DNA from: Helicobacter canis
GTDB lineage: Bacteria > Campylobacterota > Campylobacteria > Campylobacterales > Helicobacteraceae
Assembly: GCF_008693005.1 (NCBI RefSeq)
Contig: NZ_VXKE01000019.1
Span: 1-64,000, forward strand
DNA length: 64,000 nt
Direction of reading: 5' to 3'
The notes under the pieces are model-generated. The model was given only the letters and a program-made list of their open reading frames with translations, was not told the DNA's origin and did no database searches. A program made the position numbers and the translations under genes. Below are positions 7,987-18,120 of this stretch, piece by piece; positions within the stretch are counted from its first letter, which is position 1, and each line of letters opens with the position of its first letter.

Positions 7987-10155
7987 TCACTCTAGCACTT
8001 CAAAGCGCACGCTAGAGTGCTCGCCGCCTTGCGTGATGACATAGAGCGTGTTTGTGCCAATTTTGGGCGAGATTTTTAGCCGTCCAATGTGGCTTGTGCC
8101 GATAAACTCGCTGTTGAGAAAAAAGTAGGCTAGCTCTTTGCTACGCACTAGTGCCACAATGCCATCATCGCTATGAGATAGGCGCGAGAAGCGCAGATCT
8201 TGGGTGGGGTAGATGATGATAGAGCTATCTTTGTCTAGCTGCTCTTTGGTGCGCAAGGGCTTGGCGTAATAAGGCATAGTAGCGAGCCTAGCATTTTTCT
8301 CCAAAGTGCGATAGCCATCGCTATCGATACGCACTTGGCGGAATCTAGGCGTGCTGCTCCACTTGCCCACTTGTCTCCACTCCTTAAACTCGCGCGCATT
8401 ATTGCCACCTAAAAGCTCAAAAATATCAAACATAGCCACCCCAGCGATTTCTCTGCCTGTGAGATTGGTGCTAGATTTTGCGTTGAAGTTCCCGCCCCAC
8501 ACTGCTACGACAAACTCATCGCTCACCCCAATCGCCCAGCTATCGACATTGCCATAGCTTGTGCCACTCTTCCACGCCACTTTATGCGCAAAAACAGAGC
8601 TTCTAGTATTTATGGGGAGATTGAGCAGAGCTTCTAGGGTTAGATACGCGCTTGCTTGGGAGATACCGGCTCTAGCTGATGTATGGATATACTCTTGTGT
8701 GAGATCTTTTGGGGGGCTTTTTTGTGCTTGTGTGGGCTTTTTTGTGCCTTGCTCTAAAAGATTTGGCGCGATAAACTCCCCGCCGCGTCTTAGCCCTAGG
8801 TAGAGTGTAGCAAGCTGGTAGAGACTAAGCTCCTTTGTCCCAAGTATTAGAGAAAGCCCATATTTGGCATAATCGCGGTCGCTAAAGGGTGCATTTTCGC
8901 GCAAAAAGTAGAAAAACTCCTGCACGCCATACTCCTGCAGCAGTGCCACAAAGGGTGCATTAAGTGAGTTGCGCAATGCCCATAGCGCACTTGCTTGCCC
9001 ATAGAATTGGCGTGAATTGTTGTGGGGATTGAAATTGCCGTAGAATTGATTGGTATCTTTGAGCTTGGTTTGAGGGATTATCAGCCCAGAGTCTAGGGCT
9101 AGTGCGTAGAGAAATGGCTTAAGCGTTGAGCCGACATTGCGCTTTGCTTGCACGCCATCAACTTGCCCAAGCTGCGCTAGATCATAAAAATCCTGCGAGC
9201 CGACATAGCCTAAGACATCGCCGCTTTTTGCTTCTATCACAAGGCAGGAGAGATTTGCCACGCCTTTATCTTGTGTGATTTGGGCGTAGTCTTTGAGCAT
9301 AGATTCTAGGTGTAGCTGGAGCGGCTTGCTAAGCGTGGTGCGCAAGACTCTTTTGCCTAAGTGCTTGGCTAGGTGGCGCGTTAAGTGCGGGGCTATGGAG
9401 TTTGCCCGCTCTAAAGTGGGGGCTGGCTCTAGTAGAGCTAGCTTGTAGTCCATCTCGCTAATGAGTCTAGAATCTAACGCTCTTTTTAGCAGCATATCGC
9501 GCTTTTGTAGGAGCTTTTGCGGATTGGTGAAAAGCAGGTTGGGCGTGTTTGGCAGCACAGCGAGCAAGGCGGCTTGGGCTGGGGTTAGGCTCTCTAGCTG
9601 GCGGTGGAAGTAGAGCAGGGCGGCACTCTTTATGCCCACAATATTGCTGCCATAGGGAGTATTATCAAGATAGAGGCGCAAGATTTCTTGCTTGCTTGTG
9701 CTAGATTCTAGGCGCAGGGCTTGGAGGGTCTGGGTGAATTTGTTCCACAAGGTGCGCTTATCTCTGCTGCCAAGCTTTGCCACTTGCATAGTGATAGTGC
9801 TAGCCCCGTGGCGTTTCTGGCGGGTGAGATTGACCCAAATCGTGCGAGCAAGTGCTAGCAAATCTACCCCATAGTGCTCATAAAACCGCTTATCTTCATA
9901 GAGTATGACAAGGCTTTGCACAAGCTCTGGCAGCGGGGTTTTGTCCGTATTGATGCTGACTTTGAAATTATCTTGCTCATTGACAAAAAAGCTTAGCAGC
10001 TCATCATCTCTATCAAAGCTTACTAAGGATTCTTGTTCAAAGGTAAGCCTGCTTGTATCACTAAGCACCCACAATAAGCCCACAAAAGCCGCACAAAGCC
10101 CCACCACACTCCATAATCTTAAGCGTTTTGTAGGGATATTTTGGGGCTTTGGCAT
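7987..10155 (-). CDS. pbpC: Penicillin-binding protein 1C
   Basis: Bifunctional murein polymerase anchored in the inner membrane (single helix about residues 13-32). The glycosyltransferase domain shows EDKRFYEHYGVD (about 87-98) and GASTITMQ (about 117-124). The transpeptidase domain shows the SxxK motif STLK (343-346), SLN (397-399) and KSGTS (529-533), all intact. The C-terminal ~90 residues match the PBP1C C-terminal domain. The 722-residue length fits the family. The ATG at 10155 is preferred because CAAGGTGCTGCT precedes it, while the ATG 18 bases upstream has no Shine-Dalgarno. It is divergent from the alpha-2-macroglobulin gene, a known functional partner (E. coli yfhM-pbpC), with an (AT)9 tract between them. 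Confidence 0.93.
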   Translation of the reverse strand: MPKPQNIPTKRLRLWSVVGLCAAFVGLLWVLSDTSRLTFEQESLVSFDRDDELLSFFVNEQDNFKVSINTDKTPLPELVQSLVILYEDKRFYEHYGVDLLALARTIWVNLTRQKRHGASTITMQVAKLGSRDKRTLWNKFTQTLQALRLESSTSKQEILRLYLDNTPYGSNIVGIKSAALLYFHRQLESLTPAQAALLAVLPNTPNLLFTNPQKLLQKRDMLLKRALDSRLISEMDYKLALLEPAPTLERANSIAPHLTRHLAKHLGKRVLRTTLSKPLQLHLESMLKDYAQITQDKGVANLSCLVIEAKSGDVLGYVGSQDFYDLAQLGQVDGVQAKRNVGSTLKPFLYALALDSGLIIPQTKLKDTNQFYGNFNPHNNSRQFYGQASALWALRNSLNAPFVALLQEYGVQEFFYFLRENAPFSDRDYAKYGLSLILGTKELSLYQLATLYLGLRRGGEFIAPNLLEQGTKKPTQAQKSPPKDLTQEYIHTSARAGISQASAYLTLEALLNLPINTRSSVFAHKVAWKSGTSYGNVDSWAIGVSDEFVVAVWGGNFNAKSSTNLTGREIAGVAMFDIFELLGGNNAREFKEWRQVGKWSSTPRFRQVRIDSDGYRTLEKNARLATMPYYAKPLRTKEQLDKDSSIIIYPTQDLRFSRLSHSDDGIVALVRSKELAYFFLNSEFIGTSHIGRLKISPKIGTNTLYVITQGGEHSSVRFEVLE

Positions 10156-10191
10156 AGCAGCACCTTGGGGCATAAATGGTAAAAACAGGCG

Positions 10192-10209
10192 ATATATATA
10201 TATATATAT
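10192..10209. repeat. (AT)9 dinucleotide tract in a divergent promoter region
   Basis: Nine AT units lie between the starts of pbpC (10155, minus) and the alpha-2-macroglobulin gene (10290, plus), ending 7 bp before a TATAAT. A length change would alter promoter spacing, as with the (TA)n tract between hifA and hifB of Haemophilus influenzae. Confidence 0.75.
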
Positions 10210-10213
10210 TACT

Positions 10214-10222
10214 TGCTATAAT
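10214..10222 (+). promoter_or_regulatory. Extended -10 promoter of the alpha-2-macroglobulin gene
   Basis: TGCTATAAT: a TATAAT at 10217-10222 preceded by TGC, the extended -10 form usual in Helicobacter. The (AT)9 tract occupies the spacer/-35 zone. AAGGAGA at about 10279-10285 is the ribosome-binding site for the ATG at 10290. Confidence 0.7.
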
Positions 10223-10289
10223 ACACGCCTTAAGCCAAAAGTAGCCTAAACACTAGCAAACTTCAAGCAACACATCTTAAGGAGACACA

Positions 10290-13200
10290 ATGCCAGAATC
10301 TAGCTCAACCCCTAGCCAAACAAACTTAGAGTCCAACACCATAGCAAGCATTCTCGCGCGCAAAAAGCCGCTGATCATAGCTCTAGCTTGCGTGCTTGTA
10401 GCCCTTGGGCTATTTGCTATCTTTGCTTCTAAAAGCCCCACGCAAGCCAAAGAAGCCCTGCAGGTGCGCTTTGGTCTTCCTACCTTTATGGTGCAAGATT
10501 CTAGCGTAGAGATTACCCTGCCAATTTTCACAAGCACCGCTATGCAAGCTCACGCGCTAGCGGAGCAAATCTTCATAGATTCCGCTCCTATATCGCCTTC
10601 ACAGCTCACAGAGCAAAGCCCGCACGAGTGGGAGCTGCGCTTTAGCGCGCCCAAAGAGTCTAAAGAGTATAAAATCCAAGTGGCAAAGGACTTTAGCAAA
10701 GCAATCACTTTAGATTCTAGTAGCAAGAGTGCCAAAGTGCTTGGCATACAAGCATATAGCAGGCAAAAGACGCTAGAAATCTACCTTGACAAAGACTTGC
10801 ACCTAGATTCACAAAAGGCGCGAAGTAGTGTAAAAGTGCTAGATTCTGCTAGTAGAGATGTGATTGATAAAGTGCTGGTGCAAGGCAGCAGGCTTATCAT
10901 CACCGGGGAGTTTAAGCCAAATGCCACTTATACTATCGCATATACCCACCCAATCGATGAGAAAGACATAAGCATAAGCTTCCCAGCCCTCCAGCCGGAG
11001 CTGAAGTTTGCCCAAGCAGGCACGATGATGAGCCGCGATGGTGATGTGAAAATCGGTGTGCTTAGCACAGGAGTGAGAAAAAGCACGCTTAGTATCTATA
11101 AAATCCCTGATGAAAACCTAGCCAATGCCCTGCAGTATTCGTCTGGGTATGACTCTTTTGGTGATAAGATCTTTGAGCAAGAAATTAGCTTTGACCTTAG
11201 TAAAGATCAAACTCAAAGCGTGCTTGATCTAAGAGAGCTCCTAAAGCAAGATACACAAAAAGGCGCGTATGTGCTAGCTTTTAGGACAAAAAGCAGCGAT
11301 CTTGTGTATCCAAATAAAGAGGGCGATGATGAATGGGATGAATGGGCGGGAGATGATGAGTGGGTAGCATACTCCCAAAGCCCTAGCAAGCTGCTTATCA
11401 TCTCAAATATCGCTTTAATCGCTGAGCAAGATGGAGAGAAGATCAATGCCTATGCCTTTGACTCTAGCTCTAGCGAGCCGCTCTCTAGTGTCAAGCTCTC
11501 TTTGTTTTCAAGCACGCATCGCTTGATAGATTCTGCCACGAGCGATTCTAAAGGCTTTGCCACACTTAGCACCTACAAATCAAGCGCACTAGGGGGCAAG
11601 ATCATAAAAGATAAAGACAATGAGCCTTCAAAAGACTATGCCCTGCGTCCAGCCTATATCATCGCAGAATCTAATAATGATAAATCCTATATCCCCCTGC
11701 GCTATGATGGACGCTTTTATGATGGTGTGGATACAAGCGGTGCGCAGAGCAGGAAGCGCAAGGTTTTCACCTACACAGATAGGGGGCTGGCAAATCCCGG
11801 AGAGTCTATCCAGCTTAATGCCCTAGTGCGCGATGAGCGGATACAAGATGCGCCCATTTTGCTTACTATAATCAACCCGCGCGGACAAAAGGTGCTAAAA
11901 GATAAGCCTATAAAGCCCATAGGCTATGGACTTTATAGCTATGTGTTTGACACTGATGCTACTACCCTAACCGGCGGCTATCGCGCGATTTGGAGTATAG
12001 GGAGTGAGAGCTTTAGCAGGAATTTCCAAGTCGAGCACATCACGCCCAATAAAATCCGCGTAGATATTGATGCGCCAAAGAGTCTCACAAAGGACAAGGA
12101 CAGCCTAGCCTTTTACCTAGAGAGCAGCTACCTTACAGGCGCGAAGTCTGCAGGGCTAGCCTATCGGGTCAATCTCCAAGCCACGCCACTGCAATACAAA
12201 TCAAAAGCCTACTCAAGCTTTGACTTCACACTGCCAAACACACAATCTGGCTATGACAAAAATCTGCAAGGCACTTTAGATGAGAGTGGCAGAGCAAGCT
12301 TCTCACTCCCACTTAGTGATCTTGCTAGCTCACAGAATCTACGGCTAGGGATTAAGGCGCAAGTGTTTGAAGCCACCGGACACCCTGTGATAAACGGCAC
12401 GGCGGTGGAATATTTTGGCTCTGGTAGTGTGATAGGTGTGGGGCAGATCCCGCACTATGTGGATCTAAGCCAGCCTTTATCGCTGCCTATAGTCGTGCTA
12501 GATCCGCTAAAAGACACCCCCATAGCCAATAGAGCAATCCGCTATAAAATCTACCGCAACAATCGCTACTGGTGGTTTGACTATGATGTGCAAGAGCGAT
12601 TTAATGCCAAAATCAAAAGCGATATAAACACCACACTCATTAAAGAAGGCAGCATTACTTCTGCTGCTAAGCCTATCGCGCTAGAAGAAGATCTACGCTC
12701 TTTGGTAGAAGACTATGACTCTGTGTTTATCGAGCTAGATGATGGAGTAAGTGCGCCTAAGGTCGTGTGGCTTGTGGCAGATATGTATGGCGATGCCGCC
12801 ATTAAGGCAAATCCTATGCAGCTGCCCATAGAGCTTGATAAGTCGCATTATGATATAGGGGAGAGTGCGCAGATACGCTTCAATGCCAAAGGCTTTAACT
12901 ACGCGCTTATCACGCTAAGTCAGGGGGATTTGATCTTTAGCAGCGAGCTTGTAGCAATCAATACGCCAAGCACCACGCCTAAGATGAGCTATACGATCCC
13001 CATCATCGCCAAATACGCTCCTAATGTCGATGTGAGCGTAACTCTTGTGGCAAAAGATGCGCCCTCTAGTGGGCTAGAATCTAGCGCGGATAAAAAGCGT
13101 GCTGCCATTAAGCGAAGCTTTGGGGTGATCACTATCCCTGTGCAAGACCCTAGCCTTAAGCTTGCTCCAGTGATCAATGCACCAGAATCTATCAAGCCCG

Positions 13201-15524
13201 GCTCAAAGCTACATATAGAGATCGCCAATCCTAACAAGCGCAAAATGGCTTACACGCTTGCAATCGTTGATGAGGGGATCTTAAATATCATCAACTTCCG
13301 CACGCCAGATCCTATGAAGCTCTACACCAAGATTAACTACGGCATTATGCATTATGATAATTTTGATGAGTTTATGGAGCGACTCTTTGGCATAGTGCAT
13401 CAAAGTGTGCTAATCGGCGGCGATGAAGAGGCTCTAACCCAAGCTGCTAACTTTAGCAAAAAGCGCAGAGAAAATCTCATCTACTTCACAAGTGGGCTAA
13501 GTGATGATAGCGGCAAAGCAAGCATAGAATACCAGCTGCCAAACTATGTAGGCAGCGCGCGCATAATGCTTGTAGCAAGTGAGCAGGGCAGTGTAGGCAG
13601 CGCAGAATCTAGCGTCCAAATCGCCCAAGCTGCCAATCTCTACTCCAATATCCCTGATGAAATTAAGCTCAATGACACCATTATCGCGCCTGTTGAGGTG
13701 ATCGCCCAAGATGGCGTGGCACTAAAGAGTGTAGAGATAGAATCTAGCGGCGAAGTTGCAATCAAAAAGCTAGAATCTAGTATGAACGACAAGCGCACGC
13801 GCTTTATGCAATACCTTGCCATAAGCCCTAAAAAGCTAGGAGAAGCAGAAGTTACAATCACAAGCAAAGTGCAAGTAGATTCTAGCGACCCAAGCAAGAT
13901 AAGCCAGAAGCAAATCACCCAAAGCAACCGCTATATCCTACACACCACCACACCTACTCCAGCCCAGACACAAGAAGAGCTTTTTTCCTTACAGGCAAAA
14001 GAGCGCAAGGAGTTTAAGCCAAGCACAGTATATGTGCCAGAATCTCTTACACGCAAGCTTACCATCTCGCCTACGCTGCTTTTCTCATATCAAGATAAGG
14101 TCGAGTATCTACTCTCATATATTTATGGCTGCATTGAGCAAAGTGTCTCTGCGACTATGCCGCTACTGCTTGGCTTTGATGGCACGCGATTTGAGAGTGA
14201 AGAAAGCAGAAAAGCTAAGGTGCAAAAGTCCATAAACCGCATTGTCAAATTCCAGCATAGTAGTGGGGGCTTTGGGTATTGGATCGATTCTAAAGAGGAC
14301 AATGCCTTTGGCAGTGATTATGCCGCGCTTTTCCTTACTATCGCAAAAGCTAAGGGCTATGAAGTGCCAGAATCTAGCCTAAAATCCTACGCGCACTATG
14401 CTTCAAGGCGCGTGCAAGCACCAAGCGAGCTCGATCCGCTTAAGACTTTGCCGCTCTTTGTCCTAGCACTAGCTGGCACGCCAAATATTGCTGCGATGAA
14501 TCAAGTCTATACGCAAAGCTTTGCACAGCTCTCAATGCGAGAGAAGCTAGCTTTGGCTGCTAGCTATAAGCTTAGTGGGCTAGATAGCATTAGCAAAGAG
14601 ATCCGCGCCAAGCTCCCAGCCAACTTGCTTGAAGCAAGCCACTATCGTAAAAATGTCGATGACTTTGATCGCGTGTTTGGCGGCTATTATTACTATGGAA
14701 GTGCGCTAAGCAATCAGGCTTTAAGCGCGTATTTCTTATCTATCATTGATGAGAAGCCGCATTTAGCCCTGCTAAACTCCCTTGCTAAATCTCTCCAAGA
14801 TGAGCGGTGGCTTGGCACGCAGGATATTGCTACAAGCTTGCTTGCTCTAAGCACGCTAGATTCTAGCGACTCTAAGGCGGTGCGCTTTATCCTAAATGGC
14901 AAGGAGCATAGTATCACCAAGCCTACAACCTTCAAGCTAGGAGATGGCACAGAGAGCTTGCAAGCCCTAGATACACTCTATGTCTCTTTGGCAAGCACGG
15001 GCGTGCCTAGTGCTAGCCCGCTTGCACTCCCAGCTAGCTCGCAGAATCTAGCTCTGCAAAGGGAGTTTTTCAAAATTGATGATAATGGCGTGCGCGTAAG
15101 TATTGACCCTGCTACGCTTAAAAAGGGCGATGAGTTTTACATCGCACTAAAGCTTAGCAACCTTGGCGCAAAGCCCGTGCGCAACCTAGCTCTCACGCAA
15201 ATTATCCCATCTGGCTGGGAGATCCAAAACACGCGCATTACTAATGATGATGAGCAAGGCTCACAAGCTAACCCTGATCGTGCCTTTATGCAGGCGAACA
15301 ACCGCGCAAGCTATGTGGATATAGGGCGCGATAGGGTGTCGTTTTTCTTCGATGAGTGGCTAGATTTTGGCTCTGGTGCGACCACCTACAACACGCACCA
15401 AGTCTTTATCAAATGCACCGCCACGCTTGCTGGGGAGTATATTTTATCTCAGGCTTTGGCAGAAGCTATGTATGATGGCGAGTTTTTCGCCAAGACAAGC
15501 GCGCTTGCCGTGCGCGTAGAGTGA
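10290..15524 (+). CDS. Bacterial alpha-2-macroglobulin with thioester motif
   Basis: A 1744-residue protease-trapping protein of the YfhM/ECAM family, anchored in the inner membrane and facing the periplasm. There is one membrane helix near residues 28-46 and no lipobox. Features include repeated macroglobulin-like beta domains, a bait region of unknown position, and the thioester signature GCIEQS with Cys1281 (codon 14130-14132) and Gln1284, so the covalent trap should be active. After it comes a helical thioester domain (FGYWIDSKEDNAFGSDYAALFL) and a C-terminal receptor-like domain. These proteins are believed to protect the cell when the envelope is breached, with PBP1C repairing the wall; the divergent pbpC fits. 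Upstream (AT)9 suggests variable expression. Confidence 0.93.
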   Translation: MPESSSTPSQTNLESNTIASILARKKPLIIALACVLVALGLFAIFASKSPTQAKEALQVRFGLPTFMVQDSSVEITLPIFTSTAMQAHALAEQIFIDSAPISPSQLTEQSPHEWELRFSAPKESKEYKIQVAKDFSKAITLDSSSKSAKVLGIQAYSRQKTLEIYLDKDLHLDSQKARSSVKVLDSASRDVIDKVLVQGSRLIITGEFKPNATYTIAYTHPIDEKDISISFPALQPELKFAQAGTMMSRDGDVKIGVLSTGVRKSTLSIYKIPDENLANALQYSSGYDSFGDKIFEQEISFDLSKDQTQSVLDLRELLKQDTQKGAYVLAFRTKSSDLVYPNKEGDDEWDEWAGDDEWVAYSQSPSKLLIISNIALIAEQDGEKINAYAFDSSSSEPLSSVKLSLFSSTHRLIDSATSDSKGFATLSTYKSSALGGKIIKDKDNEPSKDYALRPAYIIAESNNDKSYIPLRYDGRFYDGVDTSGAQSRKRKVFTYTDRGLANPGESIQLNALVRDERIQDAPILLTIINPRGQKVLKDKPIKPIGYGLYSYVFDTDATTLTGGYRAIWSIGSESFSRNFQVEHITPNKIRVDIDAPKSLTKDKDSLAFYLESSYLTGAKSAGLAYRVNLQATPLQYKSKAYSSFDFTLPNTQSGYDKNLQGTLDESGRASFSLPLSDLASSQNLRLGIKAQVFEATGHPVINGTAVEYFGSGSVIGVGQIPHYVDLSQPLSLPIVVLDPLKDTPIANRAIRYKIYRNNRYWWFDYDVQERFNAKIKSDINTTLIKEGSITSAAKPIALEEDLRSLVEDYDSVFIELDDGVSAPKVVWLVADMYGDAAIKANPMQLPIELDKSHYDIGESAQIRFNAKGFNYALITLSQGDLIFSSELVAINTPSTTPKMSYTIPIIAKYAPNVDVSVTLVAKDAPSSGLESSADKKRAAIKRSFGVITIPVQDPSLKLAPVINAPESIKPGSKLHIEIANPNKRKMAYTLAIVDEGILNIINFRTPDPMKLYTKINYGIMHYDNFDEFMERLFGIVHQSVLIGGDEEALTQAANFSKKRRENLIYFTSGLSDDSGKASIEYQLPNYVGSARIMLVASEQGSVGSAESSVQIAQAANLYSNIPDEIKLNDTIIAPVEVIAQDGVALKSVEIESSGEVAIKKLESSMNDKRTRFMQYLAISPKKLGEAEVTITSKVQVDSSDPSKISQKQITQSNRYILHTTTPTPAQTQEELFSLQAKERKEFKPSTVYVPESLTRKLTISPTLLFSYQDKVEYLLSYIYGCIEQSVSATMPLLLGFDGTRFESEESRKAKVQKSINRIVKFQHSSGGFGYWIDSKEDNAFGSDYAALFLTIAKAKGYEVPESSLKSYAHYASRRVQAPSELDPLKTLPLFVLALAGTPNIAAMNQVYTQSFAQLSMREKLALAASYKLSGLDSISKEIRAKLPANLLEASHYRKNVDDFDRVFGGYYYYGSALSNQALSAYFLSIIDEKPHLALLNSLAKSLQDERWLGTQDIATSLLALSTLDSSDSKAVRFILNGKEHSITKPTTFKLGDGTESLQALDTLYVSLASTGVPSASPLALPASSQNLALQREFFKIDDNGVRVSIDPATLKKGDEFYIALKLSNLGAKPVRNLALTQIIPSGWEIQNTRITNDDEQGSQANPDRAFMQANNRASYVDIGRDRVSFFFDEWLDFGSGATTYNTHQVFIKCTATLAGEYILSQALAEAMYDGEFFAKTSALAVRVE

Positions 15525-15557
15525 GCGGGATAGGCACAAGGTAGTATAGGAGAGCTT

Positions 15558-16670
15558 ATGGACTTTACACAAGAAAAAGACTTGCAAAATGAGATTTTTA
15601 ACAACAAAAGCTTGCAAAGAGATATTTGCTCCGTGCTTGATATGGACTTTTATCAAACCAAGTTCCATAAAGAGACAAAGTTTATCAACGGAATCACGGC
15701 GGATTTCACGCTTTTTGAAAACGATAGAATCAAAGCCCTTATGGAGTGCAAAGGTGGGGCTATCAATGTAACGGATTATGTTAGGGGCATAGGGCAGATT
15801 TTTCAGTATGAGTATTTTGCAGAAAAGGGCTTATCTATAAGAGATTATGAGTTTTACCCTTTGTGCGAGTTTTCTAGTGTGTATATTTTCCCAGATTCTG
15901 TTTTAAGAAATAATGAGTTTAATATAGGGCTTTTTAAATACCCACAAACTAAGAAAATTTTAGAAGTCAATTCCCACTCTCTAGCAGTGCGTTTGATTGA
16001 TGAAAATGAGCTTTTAAGGCTTGAAGAAAGTAGGCTTAATAATCTTACAATCATTTCACAATACTACATAAGAGATAATAGGCTTTTTGAGCTGTATTTT
16101 TTACTGCAAGTTTTAATGCTTTTAAAAATCAAAAAGAAAAAAGTGCATAGATTTACCCTACACGGAGAAAATGGATTTTTACGAAAAACAAATACAATAA
16201 ATAATGCCAATTGGCGTAATGCTTTTATCTCTCTTTCATCTTTGGGCTTTATTGATAGAGACAATTACCCCACGCAAATAGGGCTAACTTATGCAAATAA
16301 GCCTTTTTATGAATTTGCCTATATGCTTTTTGCCTCTTATTTGCGTCCATTTTATGAAGCAATATTTGCTGTTTTGCCAAACAATCTTAACGAAAGCAAT
16401 CAAGTTTTATGCGCTAAACTTAAGGAACATTTTAACTGCAAAAATGATGTGCTATTTCTCACACAATCTAATGGTAGATATATTTCAAGCTGGTTAAATA
16501 TCGCTAGAGATGATTTTGGGATTATTGATTTTGCTCCACGCTCAAATGAGAGAAAAATACTTTTTAATCCTTGTGTTTCTAGTGAAATGGCATTTAAAGA
16601 ACATATCGCAAAACATTCAAAGTGGAATGATTTTGAAGCTAAATTTATGGAGCTTTGTGATGAAATATAA
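15558..16670 (+). CDS. Putative type II restriction endonuclease
   Basis: No family name could be assigned. The 370-residue protein has a PD-(D/E)xK-like core near the N-terminus: D49 in ITADFTLFEN and E63-C-K65 in ALMECKGG, spaced as expected for metal-dependent nucleases. The C-terminal half contains a possible winged-helix region. It is AT-rich compared with its neighbours and overlaps a cytosine methyltransferase by 11 bp, the strongest clue to a restriction role. The start is supported by TAGGAGAG just upstream. Specificity cannot be read. Probably acquired horizontally. Confidence 0.7.
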   Translation: MDFTQEKDLQNEIFNNKSLQRDICSVLDMDFYQTKFHKETKFINGITADFTLFENDRIKALMECKGGAINVTDYVRGIGQIFQYEYFAEKGLSIRDYEFYPLCEFSSVYIFPDSVLRNNEFNIGLFKYPQTKKILEVNSHSLAVRLIDENELLRLEESRLNNLTIISQYYIRDNRLFELYFLLQVLMLLKIKKKKVHRFTLHGENGFLRKTNTINNANWRNAFISLSSLGFIDRDNYPTQIGLTYANKPFYEFAYMLFASYLRPFYEAIFAVLPNNLNESNQVLCAKLKEHFNCKNDVLFLTQSNGRYISSWLNIARDDFGIIDFAPRSNERKILFNPCVSSEMAFKEHIAKHSKWNDFEAKFMELCDEI

Positions 16671-17931
16671 CATAGTAGAGTTTTTTGTAGGGGCTGGTGG
16701 GTCGCATTTGGGCTTTATGCAAGAGGGCTTTAGCACGCTCTATGCAAATGACTTTGATAGCAATGCGTTAAAAACCTTAGAGCACAACAATAAAAAGCAT
16801 TTGCAAAATGCCATTTTAGATAGCACAGATATAACGCAGCTTAACCCAAAAGAGCTAAAGAAAAAAGTGGATTCTAGTGTAGATGTGATGTTTGGCGGCA
16901 TTGTTTGCAAGGGCTTTTCTCTAGCAGGGGAGCGAAGCCCAGCTGATGAGAGAAATCAATTTTACCGCTACTATTTAGATATTGTTAAAGAGCTTAGACC
17001 AAAAGTAAGCGTGATAGAAAATGTCAAAGGAATGCTAAATGCTAGAATCCTAAATCCAAACGCGCCCAAAAAACTGCTTGATGAAGTGGATAAATTATGG
17101 CAAGAATTAGAAAATTTCAAGGGTAAAAAATCGCAACTTAGAAAAGAAAATAATATAACACAAAAAATTTTAGACTATGGCTTAGAATTGCGAGAAAGAA
17201 AACAAAATTTATTAGAGCAAATCAAACTGCATCAAATCTCTGTGCTAGATGATATATATAAAATCTATGAAGCTATGGGCTATAAAGTCCAGCATAAAGT
17301 CTTAAATGCGGCGTGGTATGGAGCAGCGACAAAACGAGAGCGGCTTATCATCGTCGCCACAAGGGCTGACTTACAAGGCGACTTTCACTACCCACTGCCT
17401 AGATTCTATGATGAAAGCATAGGTACGAAGCTTGATTTTAGCGATGATGAGCTAGCTAAATGCAAGTTTAAAAAGCCGCTAACTTTACGCGAAGTGTTAA
17501 GCAAGATTGATTACACAAATGAAAACGACACAGATAATCTCCCTATGCAGCACAATGCCAAGACCATTGAGCGATTTAAGTATATCAAAGAGGGTTGTAA
17601 TATCGCAGACTCCCTAGATTTACTGCCTAAGCATTTGCAAATTTCTAAATTCTACTCAAGGGGCAATACAATGCGGCTGCATTTTGACAAGCTTGCCCCT
17701 ACACTAGTGCCCGGACATAGCAACTTCCCCTTGCACCCAAAGGAGCATAGAAGCATTACTATAAGAGAGGCAGCGACTATTACAGGCTTTCCGCTTAATT
17801 ATAAGTTTTTTGGCTCTCACACCAAGCGTTGTGAGCAAGTAGGCAACGCCGTCCCACCGCCACTAGCAAAAGCGATAGCAAAGAGTGCGAAGGAATTTTT
17901 AGATAGACAATTTAGGCAAATACCGGATTGA
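16660..17931 (+). CDS. DNA (cytosine-5) methyltransferase
   Basis: Methylates cytosine C5 in the site cut by the partner enzyme. Motif I FFVGAGGSHLGF (residues 8-19), motif IV GGIVCKGFSLAG with catalytic Cys83, motif VI ENV (120-122), motif VIII as YGAATKRERLIIV, and motif X QVGNAVPPPLAKAIA. Motif IV reads VCKGFS rather than the usual PCQGFS, a marked variant although the nucleophile is kept. A charged coiled-coil-like insert lies between motifs VI and VIII. The ATG at 16660 with GGAG 7 bases upstream gives 423 residues; a longer open frame upstream lies inside the endonuclease and is not credible. Forms a type II restriction-modification unit with the preceding gene. Confidence 0.9.
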   Translation: MKYNIVEFFVGAGGSHLGFMQEGFSTLYANDFDSNALKTLEHNNKKHLQNAILDSTDITQLNPKELKKKVDSSVDVMFGGIVCKGFSLAGERSPADERNQFYRYYLDIVKELRPKVSVIENVKGMLNARILNPNAPKKLLDEVDKLWQELENFKGKKSQLRKENNITQKILDYGLELRERKQNLLEQIKLHQISVLDDIYKIYEAMGYKVQHKVLNAAWYGAATKRERLIIVATRADLQGDFHYPLPRFYDESIGTKLDFSDDELAKCKFKKPLTLREVLSKIDYTNENDTDNLPMQHNAKTIERFKYIKEGCNIADSLDLLPKHLQISKFYSRGNTMRLHFDKLAPTLVPGHSNFPLHPKEHRSITIREAATITGFPLNYKFFGSHTKRCEQVGNAVPPPLAKAIAKSAKEFLDRQFRQIPD

Positions 17932-18120
17932 AAACGCCCCACAGAACTTCTCTTGAAGTAGTGCAAGTGTGTTTTATGCAGATTTTTGACATCGCCAAAC
18001 AATGCAAGCTAGAAGAAGAGATGTGTAAGACTTATTAGAATGCCGCTTGTGGGCTTTACTTAGATTCTAGCTTTCTTTGTCATTGCAAGCTTTGCCATAT
18101 AGGCACATAAAAAGTAGATT
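17932..18120 (+). other. Short spacer with a possible gene remnant
   Basis: A 20-codon open stretch beginning MQIFDIAKQCKLEEEM starts at about 17975 and ends in TAG. It has no clear ribosome-binding site and may be residue of a gene displaced by the restriction-modification insertion. Nothing else is recognisable. Confidence 0.25.

Noticed and set aside
16510..16659. Longer N-terminus for the cytosine methyltransferase
   Set aside because: The extension lies inside the endonuclease gene and is not conserved-looking; the ATG at 16660 has a good GGAG and fits motif I spacing.
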